Shown here one piece after another: positions 1-6,719 of a DNA stretch of 26,880 bases; the stretch's first letter is position 1, and the number at the start of each line of letters is the position of its first letter. Position numbers and translations under genes: made by a program. The notes under the pieces are model-generated. The model was not told the origin of the DNA. It saw only the letters and a list, made by a program, of their open reading frames with translations, and did no database searches. The DNA lies in IMG/VR virus record IMGVR_UViG_3300025141_000611, positions 1-26,880 of that record. One strand, 5' to 3'. The stretch is from a virus.

Positions 1-1402
1 TGTTGCGTCTTCCAAATCTGGAAATTTTGTCCCGCAAAATTTTTGGCAATCTTGAAATATAAGAGTTTGATTTTTCTGTGTCCCAGTCGAAGATCGAAAA
101 GGGGCCTCGCTCCTGAGACAGATCTGCACTCTCTGTGTACGCAGCGATACGCAGGGCATCGTAAATCTTATCAATTTCTTCAAGCGCCTCATCAGAATCA
201 TAACTAAGGCTCAAGTTCGCTAGCGCATCTGCTAGACCGTGTGTGCCTAGGCCGGTTCTGCGACCGTTCTTGCAGGCATCGAGTAAGTTATTCCACATAG
301 CCTTCTCATCTTCTGTGTCACATACATCAATTATCTTCTCCAACTTTTCAACTTCAAGTTCTACCAGGTCATCAGAAAGTCTTTGGGCAGCAGAGACTAC
401 CTCTGCAAAGCTTTCATAATCAAACACTGCTTTTGATGTGAATCGATTCTTGACAAAGTTCTTCAGGTTGATCGAAATTAAGCGGCACGAATCGTAGGCA
501 GAAAGAGGAATCTCACCACACGGATTGGTCGTCAAAGTTTTAAATCCCTTGTCTGCATATTCGTGTGCCGGCAGATTGTTTATGATATTGTCCCACATCA
601 TGAGTCCGGGCTCTGCTGTTGCCGTTGCGGATTCTACGATAGAATCCCATAATTCTTTTGCATCAATCTCTTTGGTATATGTTGGTTTATCAGAGTCAAC
701 GGGAAATTGTAAAGTAAACTTTTCTTCGTTTTCAACTGCATGCATAAAACTGTCGCTGATTTTAACAGAAACATTTGCTCCTGTGACCTTTGTTAGGTCA
801 TGCTTCATGGTTACAAAACTTTCAATATCTGGGTGCCTGACATCCATCGTCACCATAAGGGCGCCTCTACGGCCGTTTTGTCCAATCATCCTGCATACAT
901 AAGAATAAAAATCGGCAAAAGACCACGCTCCAGTAGTTGTGCCCGCGGAGTTGTTAACTGTTGTGCCATCGGGACGGAGGTTTGAGATGTCCAGCCCTAC
1001 ACCACATCGTCTTTTGAACAAATTAGCTAGTTGTTTTCCTGAATCCATTATAGATGACACATTATCGTTTGGTGAATCTACGACAACACAATTCGACAAC
1101 GAAACATTGACATGATTGTTTCCGATCCCCATCATGGGGGAGCCTTGTGGTACAATATATTTAAAATCTTTCAATAGATCATATATTTGATCTTCAGAAA
1201 GGGCTCTGTCACCCCCGAATTGGGCTTCAATTCTTCCGAATTCTTTTGCCAACCTCTTGTGCATATCATCCGGCGTTTTTTCTAGGAATTCGCCTTGTTT
1301 ATTCTTTAAGGCATATTTTGTCATCCAAACATTGGTGGCCAGCTCGTCGCCATCAAAATAATCTAACGTAGAATTTAAAGTTTCTTGCTTTGTGTGTTTC
1401 AT
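1..1402 (-). CDS. nrdJ: Ribonucleotide reductase, class II (B12-dependent)-like, partial (3' end outside window)
   Basis: My translation of the minus strand from the ATG at 1402 stays open to the window edge, giving 467 residues. It supplies deoxynucleotides for phage DNA synthesis by reducing ribonucleotides. The N-terminus (FDGDELATNVW, about residues 16-26) lacks an ATP cone. Family landmarks are the first redox Cys in SLSNC (C105), the NPCGE active-site motif (N293, C295, E297) and a second redox Cys 11 residues later in DSC (C306). The GQNGRRGALM segment lies near 174-183. NPCGE with this Cys spacing is typical of class II adenosylcobalamin enzymes; class I usually has NLCxE. No intein or intron is visible. 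The ATG overlaps the helicase stop as ATGA, so translation is probably coupled. The C-terminal redox tail is not visible, and no small-subunit gene is present here, which fits class II but does not prove it. Confidence 0.88.
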   Translation of the reverse strand, partial: MKHTKQETLNSTLDYFDGDELATNVWMTKYALKNKQGEFLEKTPDDMHKRLAKEFGRIEAQFGGDRALSEDQIYDLLKDFKYIVPQGSPMMGIGNNHVNVSLSNCVVVDSPNDNVSSIMDSGKQLANLFKRRCGVGLDISNLRPDGTTVNNSAGTTTGAWSFADFYSYVCRMIGQNGRRGALMVTMDVRHPDIESFVTMKHDLTKVTGANVSVKISDSFMHAVENEEKFTLQFPVDSDKPTYTKEIDAKELWDSIVESATATAEPGLMMWDNIINNLPAHEYADKGFKTLTTNPCGEIPLSAYDSCRLISINLKNFVKNRFTSKAVFDYESFAEVVSAAQRLSDDLVELEVEKLEKIIDVCDTEDEKAMWNNLLDACKNGRRTGLGTHGLADALANLSLSYDSDEALEEIDKIYDALRIAAYTESADLSQERGPFSIFDWDTEKSNSYISRLPKILRDKISRFGRRN

Positions 1403-2769
1403 AGTGTTCCTTTATTTTTATATTTTGTCATTCTATCTCTCAAAAATTCTTTCTGTTCTTTTACAGTATTAACAATAATCCTGTCTTCATCTGATTCTTC
1501 TAAGACATCGATGTAAACTCTGGAAGTATCCATTTTTATTGGATAACTTACTCCATCTGGCCCATTTCTGTTTTTTGCCACAAATAATCGACCACCGTTC
1601 TGAGCCTTATTTTCTACTGTTCTGGATACAGAAAATATAAAGTCTGCCACAAAACATTTATTAAAGGCTTCAGAAATCGATTCCATAGTTATCACCTCAG
1701 CGTTCAATCCGGACCTGTTGGTTTGAGATGCTGTCCAGATAGGACATTCAAACTCTTGCCCTATGGCGCGGAGATCTTCATAAATAGTCTCCAACTCATG
1801 TCTTTTTTCCTTTCTTACAATGGCTGGTCGAAGTAAATCTGCATAGTCAACAATGATCATATCAACCTTGATACCTTGTTGCCTCAATCTTTCTAAATGA
1901 TTCTTTATAGTTGCGGGTGATGCACTCTTTGTGGGGTACTCTTTTACGATCAATTTGGACTCTAAATTTTTTACCATTTCATATACATTTTCTTTATATG
2001 AATGCAAGTCAGACATGGGCACATTAGTTATACAACTATCATAACGAGTTGCTATAACGTGAGAACCTAACTCTAGAGTATAGTGTACCACATTTTTCTT
2101 ATTTTTTATAGCTTGGGCGCCCAAATGGACCAACACCATAGATTTTCCTGCACCGGTTGGAGCAATGACAACACCAAGTTCTCCTTTGCCTAGGCCACCT
2201 GAGCTAATATCGTCGATGACATCCCACCCTGTAGCGACTGGCATACGTGGGCGATGGATCCACCGCTCCTCAAAGTCTTTGAAATAGTCGTATCCAAAGT
2301 TGTTGTCGGTGCCAAGCTTTAAAGCTTCATTGATTTTGTCAGCTATCTCGTCGAAAGAAGAGTTCTGCAAAAGCTTAGCGCTTTCGATCATAGCCTCTTT
2401 CAACTTTTGTTTCTTGCAAAAGTCGAGTGATGTCTTTCTAATGAATTCCTTTTCGGCTTCGGGAACTTCCGTCTTATACATCCTAGCGAAGAAGTCTCTC
2501 GTCTGCTTTTGTACTGCAGGATTCTCATCTTCTAAGTGCGCTCTAAGGATTGTCGCGACTGTTTTTTGTGTTGGGTGATTACCAAACTCTTCCTTGAAAT
2601 CGATAATTTTTGCGGCGAAAACTCTAATGTATTTAACCTCAAAAAACTCCAGTTTTAGGACCTCTAATATCTGATCGCAGAAGGCCCTATCCTGAAGCAT
2701 CAGTTGACATAATTTTTCTTGAAAATCTTTTCCGAACTTAGAAAAGCTTTCATTAGACATCAAAGACAA
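1399..2769 (-). CDS. dnaB: Replicative DnaB/gp41-like DNA helicase
   Basis: A 456-residue protein matching hexameric replicative helicases that unwind DNA 5'-3' at the fork. The N-terminal about 150 residues are helical and resemble the DnaB N-domain and linker. The RecA-like motor follows: Walker A APTGAGKS (203-210), catalytic Glu in TLELGS (near 233), Walker B IIVDYADLL (305-313), motif H3 ASQTNRSG (347-354) and an arginine-finger-like AKNRNGPDG (398-406). Length fits T4 gp41 and DnaB (about 450-475). The start is ambiguous: the TTG at 2769 sits 5 nt after an AGGAGG, while the ATG at 2760 gives a protein three residues shorter. The gene follows two small lipoprotein genes and its stop overlaps the reductase start, placing fork progression and nucleotide supply in one transcript. 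No primase domain is present. Confidence 0.93.
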   Translation of the reverse strand: MSLMSNESFSKFGKDFQEKLCQLMLQDRAFCDQILEVLKLEFFEVKYIRVFAAKIIDFKEEFGNHPTQKTVATILRAHLEDENPAVQKQTRDFFARMYKTEVPEAEKEFIRKTSLDFCKKQKLKEAMIESAKLLQNSSFDEIADKINEALKLGTDNNFGYDYFKDFEERWIHRPRMPVATGWDVIDDISSGGLGKGELGVVIAPTGAGKSMVLVHLGAQAIKNKKNVVHYTLELGSHVIATRYDSCITNVPMSDLHSYKENVYEMVKNLESKLIVKEYPTKSASPATIKNHLERLRQQGIKVDMIIVDYADLLRPAIVRKEKRHELETIYEDLRAIGQEFECPIWTASQTNRSGLNAEVITMESISEAFNKCFVADFIFSVSRTVENKAQNGGRLFVAKNRNGPDGVSYPIKMDTSRVYIDVLEESDEDRIIVNTVKEQKEFLRDRMTKYKNKGTL

Positions 2770-2778
2770 TCTCCCCTC

Positions 2779-3039
2779 CTAATCATAAATTCCCCACTGA
2801 CATGTTGCATAGCTTTCTAAACAATATGTGGTTAGTTTGTGGCCCGGGTGACGTAAAGGTGAACGCAACAAAAATGTGCAGCAACCTTCTTCACAAGAGA
2901 CCAAAGCATGCGAAGGCTGTGGCAGCTTGCATGAGTAATAATAGTCGTTATAAATACAGTGTCGGCCAAGTGGGGCAAATAAACACCCAGACATTGACAG
3001 ACATAGTGTAAGTAAAAATATTTTTTTAAGTTTTTTCAT
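2779..3039 (-). CDS. Small Cys-rich predicted lipoprotein (second of a pair)
   Basis: About 86 residues from the ATG giving MKKLKKIFLLTLCLSMSGC. This is a lysine-rich n-region, a hydrophobic core and a lipobox-like MSGC, so export and lipid attachment are predicted. An upstream in-frame start at 3054 would overlap the previous gene and add five polar residues, so the later ATG is preferred. The mature part has seven further cysteines, including a Cys-Cys pair, which suggests a small disulfide-bonded fold outside the cytoplasm. It resembles its neighbour in size, lipobox and the C-x3/4-CC pattern, so the two may be diverged duplicates. It begins 2 nt after that gene ends. Function is unknown; phage lipoproteins sometimes block superinfection or take part in lysis, but nothing here shows either. 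Confidence 0.7.
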   Translation of the reverse strand: MKKLKKIFLLTLCLSMSGCLFAPLGRHCIYNDYYYSCKLPQPSHALVSCEEGCCTFLLRSPLRHPGHKLTTYCLESYATCQWGIYD

Positions 3040-3040
3040 C

Positions 3041-3316
3041 TTAGTAACACACAACTTCTATGTTGGCCCACCAGCATGCGGACAGGTTTCTATATTCACA
3101 CCATGTTTCTTCACAGATCCATCCGTCATAGTCGTAATATTCCCAGATACAACACTGATCTGGGTAACAATAAATTGGATTGCCCATCTCCCAGTAAAGC
3201 TCCTCAACATTGTCACAAACTGGCTCAATTAAATATGGTCCTGTTGGCTCTGGGAAACTCGTGTCGACAAGACAACCCGAAAGCAGGACCCCTGTTAAAA
3301 ACAACATTCTTTTCAT
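3041..3316 (-). CDS. Small Cys-rich predicted lipoprotein (first of a pair)
   Basis: A 91-residue protein starting MKRMLFLTGVLLSGC, a very short signal peptide with a classical LLSGC lipobox (Cys15). Besides the lipidated Cys there are eight cysteines, including an adjacent pair, in a Trp- and Tyr-rich acidic chain. An even number suggests up to four disulfides in a compact extracytoplasmic domain. The start is well supported by AGGAG 8-9 nt upstream. It lies 20 nt downstream of a tRNA gene, and a near-consensus promoter precedes both, so tRNA and lipoproteins probably share a transcript. I do not recognise the family. Possible roles are superinfection exclusion, envelope modification or lysis, all inferred only from the export signal. 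Confidence 0.75.
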   Translation of the reverse strand: MKRMLFLTGVLLSGCLVDTSFPEPTGPYLIEPVCDNVEELYWEMGNPIYCYPDQCCIWEYYDYDGWICEETWCEYRNLSACWWANIEVVCY

Positions 3317-3335
3317 ATTTTCATCTCCTATTCAG

Positions 3336-3408
3336 TACGCCCTCTGGGAGTTGAACCCAGGCCTACTCGCTTATAAGACGAGTGCTCTAACCACTGAGCT
3401 AAGGGCGT
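3336..3408 (-). tRNA. tRNA-Ile (anticodon UAU)
   Basis: A complete cloverleaf folds by eye on the minus strand: 7-bp acceptor ACGCCCT/AGGGCGT, D stem GCTC/GAGC, anticodon stem CTCGT/GCGAG (one G-U) with loop CTTATAA, 5-nt variable loop, T stem CTGGG/CCCAG with loop TTCAACT, and discriminator A. The anticodon UAU reads AUA (Ile). CCA is not encoded. AUA codons are present in the phage genes here (at least four in the partial reductase), so the tRNA may relieve a codon that is poorly served in the host. It starts a few bases after a predicted transcription start and precedes the lipoprotein pair. Confidence 0.95.
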
Positions 3409-3420
3409 GTATATATACAC
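3407..3420. promoter_or_regulatory. 14-bp perfect palindrome at predicted transcription start (possible operator)
   Basis: GTGTATATATACAC is a perfect palindrome that spans the predicted +1 of the tRNA/lipoprotein promoter and touches the last base of its -10 box and the first bases of the tRNA. A repressor bound here would block initiation. It could also be a chance AT-rich palindrome, or part of the tRNA 5' leader. Confidence 0.3.
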
Positions 3421-3447
3421 TATACAATATATTTTTTAATTTGTCAA
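3419..3447 (-). promoter_or_regulatory. sigma70-type promoter for tRNA-Ile and lipoproteins
   Basis: On the minus strand TTGACA (3447-3442) is followed after exactly 17 bp by TATAGT (3424-3419), i.e. a perfect -35 and a 5/6 -10 with ideal spacing in an AT-rich spacer. Predicted start is near 3412, just before the tRNA. The -35 overlaps the TGA stop of the exonuclease gene. The same hexamers and spacing occur before the ssDNA-binding gene, which supports both. Confidence 0.8.
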
Positions 3448-4415
3448 CAGTTTTCGAAAATTATGTTCTTCATTGACGCAAAGAGATCATTCCAACTGAA
3501 GGCACCGAAACCATCTTCGTTCATCATCTTGATGATCTCTGTTTTATTGAAGCTACAATCTAGGTTAAAGATCGCATTTTTTACATGCTGTTTTGACTGA
3601 GGAGAAATTGAAGGAGAATAAAGCTGCATGAGCCTGTAGTTCTCCTTAATCAAATCTTCATTTTCCACAATGCTTTTATACATTTTTAATTCACTTTCAG
3701 CGTCCTTGCAGTGTTCTATAAGAAAAGGTATGTCACAGAAGTCCTCTTCTGAGAAAAATGGCATCCTCTTGGCTATAGATTTCAATCCGACACCAGGAAC
3801 GCCTGGGAGATTATCGCTTTTATCGCCTGCAATTGCTCTGGCAAGTGCGAAGTTTGTTGGATGAATGCCAAATTTATCAACAATCCTATTAGAGTTCAGT
3901 ATCTCTTTCTGGATCGGTCTAAATAAGACTGTCTTGTCATTGCAAAGTTGGATAAAGTCTTTATCACTACTTATGATAACTTTTTCTTCGTCTTTAAGAG
4001 CGGGGATATGTGTCACATAAGCTATGACATCATCTGCCTCAATTTCTGGCAGCATTATTTGTGTGATAGGCATCATATTTAGATACTCCATCAGTCTTGT
4101 TTGTTGCCAGATTTTATTTTCAAGCTCCTGGTTTTCATTTAAGAGGCCTTGAATATCTCTGTTCAAACGAATTGGCTTTCGGCCCTCTTTGTAACCCTTG
4201 TTCACGGAGCGCTTTTTTCTAGAACCGCCGGGGCCGTCCCAAGCAACGATGACTCTGTTTGCCTGAGTCTCTCTAAGCAATTTCTGAAGTATCTTTAGAA
4301 AGCCTTTCGTCCCACCTATTGGCTGTCCGTTTGTTGAGAGACTTGGGTCTACAATATAGGCCCTAAAATACATGTTAAGTGCATCAATTATTATCGTTCT
4401 TTTTCTTTTGCTCAT
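3444..4415 (-). CDS. 5'-3' exonuclease / flap endonuclease (PolI N-terminal domain, T4 RNase H type)
   Basis: A 323-residue protein with the landmarks of the FEN/PIN nuclease family that removes RNA primers and 5' flaps at Okazaki fragments. In order: metal-binding Asp in IIIDALNMYFRAY (near 8-20), VIVAWDGPGG followed by a basic arch segment rich in Arg and Lys, the acidic cluster PEIEADD, VIISSDKDF, and the helix-hairpin-helix AGDKSDNLPGVPGVG that grips DNA. Length fits T4 RNase H (305 aa) and the PolI exonuclease domain. The window's DNA polymerase lacks this domain, so this gene likely provides it in trans. The ATG at 4415 has AAGGG about 9 nt upstream and lies 32 nt inside the preceding small gene. 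The stop is shared with the -35 box of the next promoter. Confidence 0.92.
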   Translation of the reverse strand: MSKRKRTIIIDALNMYFRAYIVDPSLSTNGQPIGGTKGFLKILQKLLRETQANRVIVAWDGPGGSRKKRSVNKGYKEGRKPIRLNRDIQGLLNENQELENKIWQQTRLMEYLNMMPITQIMLPEIEADDVIAYVTHIPALKDEEKVIISSDKDFIQLCNDKTVLFRPIQKEILNSNRIVDKFGIHPTNFALARAIAGDKSDNLPGVPGVGLKSIAKRMPFFSEEDFCDIPFLIEHCKDAESELKMYKSIVENEDLIKENYRLMQLYSPSISPQSKQHVKNAIFNLDCSFNKTEIIKMMNEDGFGAFSWNDLFASMKNIIFENC

Positions 4416-4635
4416 CTAATATTTCCCTTATGTCGTCTAAACAATATTGGAGTAGAGTGTCACAAACGCTTTGAGGTGTAGTTTCTTTCAGTGGAGGATC
4501 CCATGAAAAATTAATCTTTTTTCCGTCTAGTGCTAGTGTTTCTTTAGAGTAAGAATCACCAACCTCGATCAACATTAATTCGATTGTGTTTTCTGGGAAT
4601 TTTTTTTGTAATCTGTCTAGAAATTTTTGCCTCAT
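4384..4635 (-). CDS. Hypothetical protein (83 aa) between recombinase and exonuclease
   Basis: A short charged protein starting MRQKFLDRLQKKFPENTIELM, with a Lys/Asp/Asn-rich tail and no signal peptide or membrane segment. I do not recognise the family. It begins 5 nt after the recombinase stop; the ATG at 4635 is preferred over the TTG one codon earlier. Its 3' end overlaps the exonuclease start by 32 nt, the tight packing expected of a translated gene in a replication operon. No clear Shine-Dalgarno is present, so it may depend on coupling from the recombinase. A replication or recombination accessory role is guessed only from position. Confidence 0.65.
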   Translation of the reverse strand: MRQKFLDRLQKKFPENTIELMLIEVGDSYSKETLALDGKKINFSWDPPLKETTPQSVCDTLLQYCLDDIREILDEQKKKNDNN

Positions 4636-4640
4636 CAATA

Positions 4641-5771
4641 TTAAGTAGTTTCTTCAGAACCGTTCTCAATATCGTAATATTCGTTTGCGTCTCCCTCTCT
4701 TTTGTCAAATTTTAAAATTACTTCCTCATCCATAAGCTCTAGGATTCTATTCCGGAAGCTTTCATCTTGTATTTTTTCCTTCCATTTCGAAGGCTGGAAC
4801 TTGACTTTGTTCCCATCTTTCATTTCTAAAGTATACCAAGCACCAGAAGAGGACATATGTCTTGAGCCCTTCACAGCTTCAAACCAACTCTCCTCATCTT
4901 GGATACCAATATCTTCGCCCCAGAGGATTTTAAATGTGCACTGTCGGCCCTGTGTGCCAAAACGAGACTTTTTTAAGGTCGCCTTAACCTCAGAGCCAAC
5001 TCGGAAGCCTTTATCGTCTGTAATGAAAGAAGCCTTAGATTTGCGTCCTGTGAGCCAAATGCGCAAAGAGTAGGCATATATCATTGCTTTGCCTCCCGGG
5101 GTCATATAGGGCTCTACCATCGCCTCAGAGGGGCTTCTAGTAATATTTGTCTTTAATTGATTTAAAACCAGGAGGGTCGACTGGCTATTTGCAATAGGCA
5201 CTGTAAGTTTACTCATCCCTTTTGCTAAGATCCTAGCCTTAACCGCCATGGAAGAGAGCGGATTAAAGTCTCCCTCAATATCACTGATTGCTGGGGTCAA
5301 AGCTAATGAATCCCATATAAACAACATCTGAGTCTCGTTGCTGCCAAGCAACTCTTCTATGGTTTCAAGAACAAACTCGACGGATTGAGCCTGTACATAT
5401 AATAATGTGTCCAAATCACAGCCCGCCTTCTTTAAAAACGTCGGGTCAATAGCAGATTCTGAATCAAAATAAATAACATCGATGCCCATTCTTTGGGCAT
5501 TGGCTGCAACCTGCGCAGCCATATAACTCTTGCCCGACGCTTCTAAGCCAGCAATTTCAACTACCTTTCCAACTGGTACTCCCGATAACTGTCCGCGACA
5601 TATAATCGAGTCTAGCCAGCGAGAACCGGTTGGGATCCACTCTTTCACTTCTGTGGGGTTTGCGTCTTGTAAATTGTGTGCAACGTTCATCCCCGCTTTC
5701 TTATTAATTAAGCTGCGCATATCATCTAAAGAAAGTTTGCCAGCCTTTGTTTTTTTACGTGTAATTCCCAT
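4641..5771 (-). CDS. uvsX: UvsX/RecA-like recombinase
   Basis: A 376-residue strand-exchange ATPase. It would coat ssDNA, drive homologous pairing and support recombination-dependent replication together with the ssDNA-binding protein. Visible motifs: Walker A GLEASGKS (75-82), the catalytic Glu in DSESAID (E106), Walker B LFIWDSLA (150-157), LNQLKTNI (near 203-210) leading into the DNA-binding L2 segment, and a Pro-Gly-Gly stretch in MTPGGKA as in UvsX/RecA. The 376 residues match UvsX (391) and RecA (about 350). The C-terminus is acidic. The ATG is supported by AGAGG 5 nt upstream. It lies directly downstream of the gp32-like gene with an intercistronic hairpin between them, and upstream of the exonuclease, forming a recombination/replication cluster. 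Confidence 0.92.
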   Translation of the reverse strand: MGITRKKTKAGKLSLDDMRSLINKKAGMNVAHNLQDANPTEVKEWIPTGSRWLDSIICRGQLSGVPVGKVVEIAGLEASGKSYMAAQVAANAQRMGIDVIYFDSESAIDPTFLKKAGCDLDTLLYVQAQSVEFVLETIEELLGSNETQMLFIWDSLALTPAISDIEGDFNPLSSMAVKARILAKGMSKLTVPIANSQSTLLVLNQLKTNITRSPSEAMVEPYMTPGGKAMIYAYSLRIWLTGRKSKASFITDDKGFRVGSEVKATLKKSRFGTQGRQCTFKILWGEDIGIQDEESWFEAVKGSRHMSSSGAWYTLEMKDGNKVKFQPSKWKEKIQDESFRNRILELMDEEVILKFDKREGDANEYYDIENGSEETT

Positions 5772-5790
5772 TTTATCCTCTATTTATGTT

Positions 5791-5819
5791 AGTATATTAA
5801 GGGCCCCGCTCTTTGCCTA
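5791..5819 (-). promoter_or_regulatory. Weak candidate promoter before the recombinase gene
   Basis: TAGGCA (5819-5814, 4/6 to the -35 consensus) and TATACT (5796-5791, 5/6 to the -10) are spaced by 17 bp on the minus strand, placing a start about 15 nt before the recombinase ATG. It overlaps one arm of the 5799-5844 inverted repeat. The match is modest and may be chance. Confidence 0.3.
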
Positions 5820-5844
5820 GGAGGTAAACTCGGAGGGGGCCCTT
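5799..5844 (-). terminator. Intercistronic inverted repeat between ssDNA-binding and recombinase genes
   Basis: AAGGGCCCC (5844-5836) and GGGGCCCTT (5807-5799) form a perfect 9-bp GC-rich stem around a 28-nt loop in the transcript. No uridine run follows (AATATACTAAC), so a full Rho-independent terminator is unlikely. It could be a partial terminator, an mRNA-stabilising 3' structure for the abundant ssDNA-binding protein message, or a processing site. Confidence 0.5.
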
Positions 5845-5866
5845 TGGTCTTTAAGGTCCGTCGAAA

Positions 5867-6631
5867 CTAGGAGCCTAAAAGATCATTGAAAGCTGCATCA
5901 ACTTCGGATACATCACCGGTAGTATTTGGTGTCGCTGCATACTTCGTTTCTTCAACGGAGTTGCTCTCGGCATCCAAGCCACCAGAAAGATATTGTTCCA
6001 AAATCTCTCCAACTTGTTCAGGTGTTTTACGATCAAAGATATCGTTAAAATCTGGAATAGACTCCAGATAGGTTTCAACCTGTGTCGAATCCTCCACAAT
6101 CGGAGATGACTTTCGACGTGGGGTAATCTTTGTCTGAGGGAAAGTTGCTCCCGCAGGCTTACCGTAGTCAATCACAAGATCCGTTCCTTCCTCTGGATCT
6201 GTAATATCGCCATACTCTGGATTGAGAACAAGACTCAAAAGCTTTTCATAAGCCATCTTGCCGTAGCCCCAGATTCGAACGCCCTGATCTTCCTCTCCGC
6301 GAACAATAACAGGCGAAAAGAATCGTTGACGAGCCATGAGGTTCTTGGCCTCTCTTACGCTGTCATCTGTCCCTTCGTTGAAAAGTTCACGAACAAAATC
6401 GTCAAGGGGGTCGTTTTCTCCAAAGTTCTTCTTCGGGCTCAGGAAACCAGGGTTGTTACCCAGGTTATAATGAAACCAGAAGTCCTTGAACGGATCTCCG
6501 TCTGACGTAGGGATTATACGAACCGTTTGCTGTCCGTCCTTAGGACGCCAGAAAATAGAATCTCCTCCCTTACCTCCTTTGTTTTGTAGTTTGTTGAGTT
6601 TCTGTCTCATTTTGTCTAAATCTATAGTCAT
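5867..6631 (-). CDS. gp32-like single-stranded DNA-binding protein
   Basis: A 254-residue protein resembling T4-type gp32 proteins that coat ssDNA and organise replication and recombination. The basic N-terminus (about 1-25: KMRQKLNKLQNKGGKGG) resembles the gp32 cooperativity region. The core carries aromatic and basic segments expected of the OB fold (FWRPKDGQQTVRIIP, FKDFWFHYNLG, about 28-60; RFFSPVIVRGEED and GVRIWGYGKMAYEKL, about 103-131; later DLVIDYGKP). The tail from about 180 is acidic, as in gp32, for binding partner proteins. T4 gp32 holds zinc through Cys and His, but no Cys is seen here, so this member seems zinc-free. The ATG has AAGGAG 6 nt upstream. It has its own strong promoter and a leader hairpin, fitting high and possibly self-regulated expression. 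Confidence 0.85.
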   Translation of the reverse strand: MTIDLDKMRQKLNKLQNKGGKGGDSIFWRPKDGQQTVRIIPTSDGDPFKDFWFHYNLGNNPGFLSPKKNFGENDPLDDFVRELFNEGTDDSVREAKNLMARQRFFSPVIVRGEEDQGVRIWGYGKMAYEKLLSLVLNPEYGDITDPEEGTDLVIDYGKPAGATFPQTKITPRRKSSPIVEDSTQVETYLESIPDFNDIFDRKTPEQVGEILEQYLSGGLDAESNSVEETKYAATPNTTGDVSEVDAAFNDLLGS

Positions 6632-6655
6632 TAGTTACTCCTTTTAGGTTAAAGT

Positions 6656-6679
6656 CACAATGATAAATCTCTCATTGTG
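6656..6679 (-). promoter_or_regulatory. Leader hairpin upstream of ssDNA-binding gene (possible translational operator)
   Basis: In the predicted 5' leader, CACAAUGA (6679-6672) and UCAUUGUG (6663-6656) form a perfect 8-bp stem with loop GAGAUUUA, starting about 5 nt from the predicted mRNA 5' end. The loop's UUUA can pair with UAAA at 6646-6643, which abuts the AAGGAG ribosome site (6643-6638), so a short pseudoknot is possible. T4 gene 32 is known to autoregulate through a leader pseudoknot; the link here is inference. Confidence 0.55.
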
Positions 6680-6690
6680 CTGATTGTTAT

Positions 6691-6719
6691 ACTATATCAA
6701 ATTAATTTTAATTTGTCAA
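6691..6719 (-). promoter_or_regulatory. sigma70-type promoter for the ssDNA-binding gene
   Basis: TTGACA (6719-6714), a 17-bp AT-rich spacer and TATAGT (6696-6691) lie on the minus strand, with a predicted start near 6684 and a leader of about 53 nt. Hexamers and spacing are identical to the promoter at 3419-3447, and the spacers share the first seven bases (AATTAAA). The -35 overlaps the TGA stop of the preceding gene. Confidence 0.8.

Noticed and set aside
525-985. Plus-strand ORFs of 125 and 61 codons at the low-coordinate end
   Set aside because: They lie antisense to the reductase gene, whose frame contains all catalytic motifs; no family features or ribosome sites are visible.
5875-6171. 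98-aa minus-strand ORF inside the ssDNA-binding gene
   Set aside because: A shadow frame; the gp32-like frame accounts for the region with its acidic tail.
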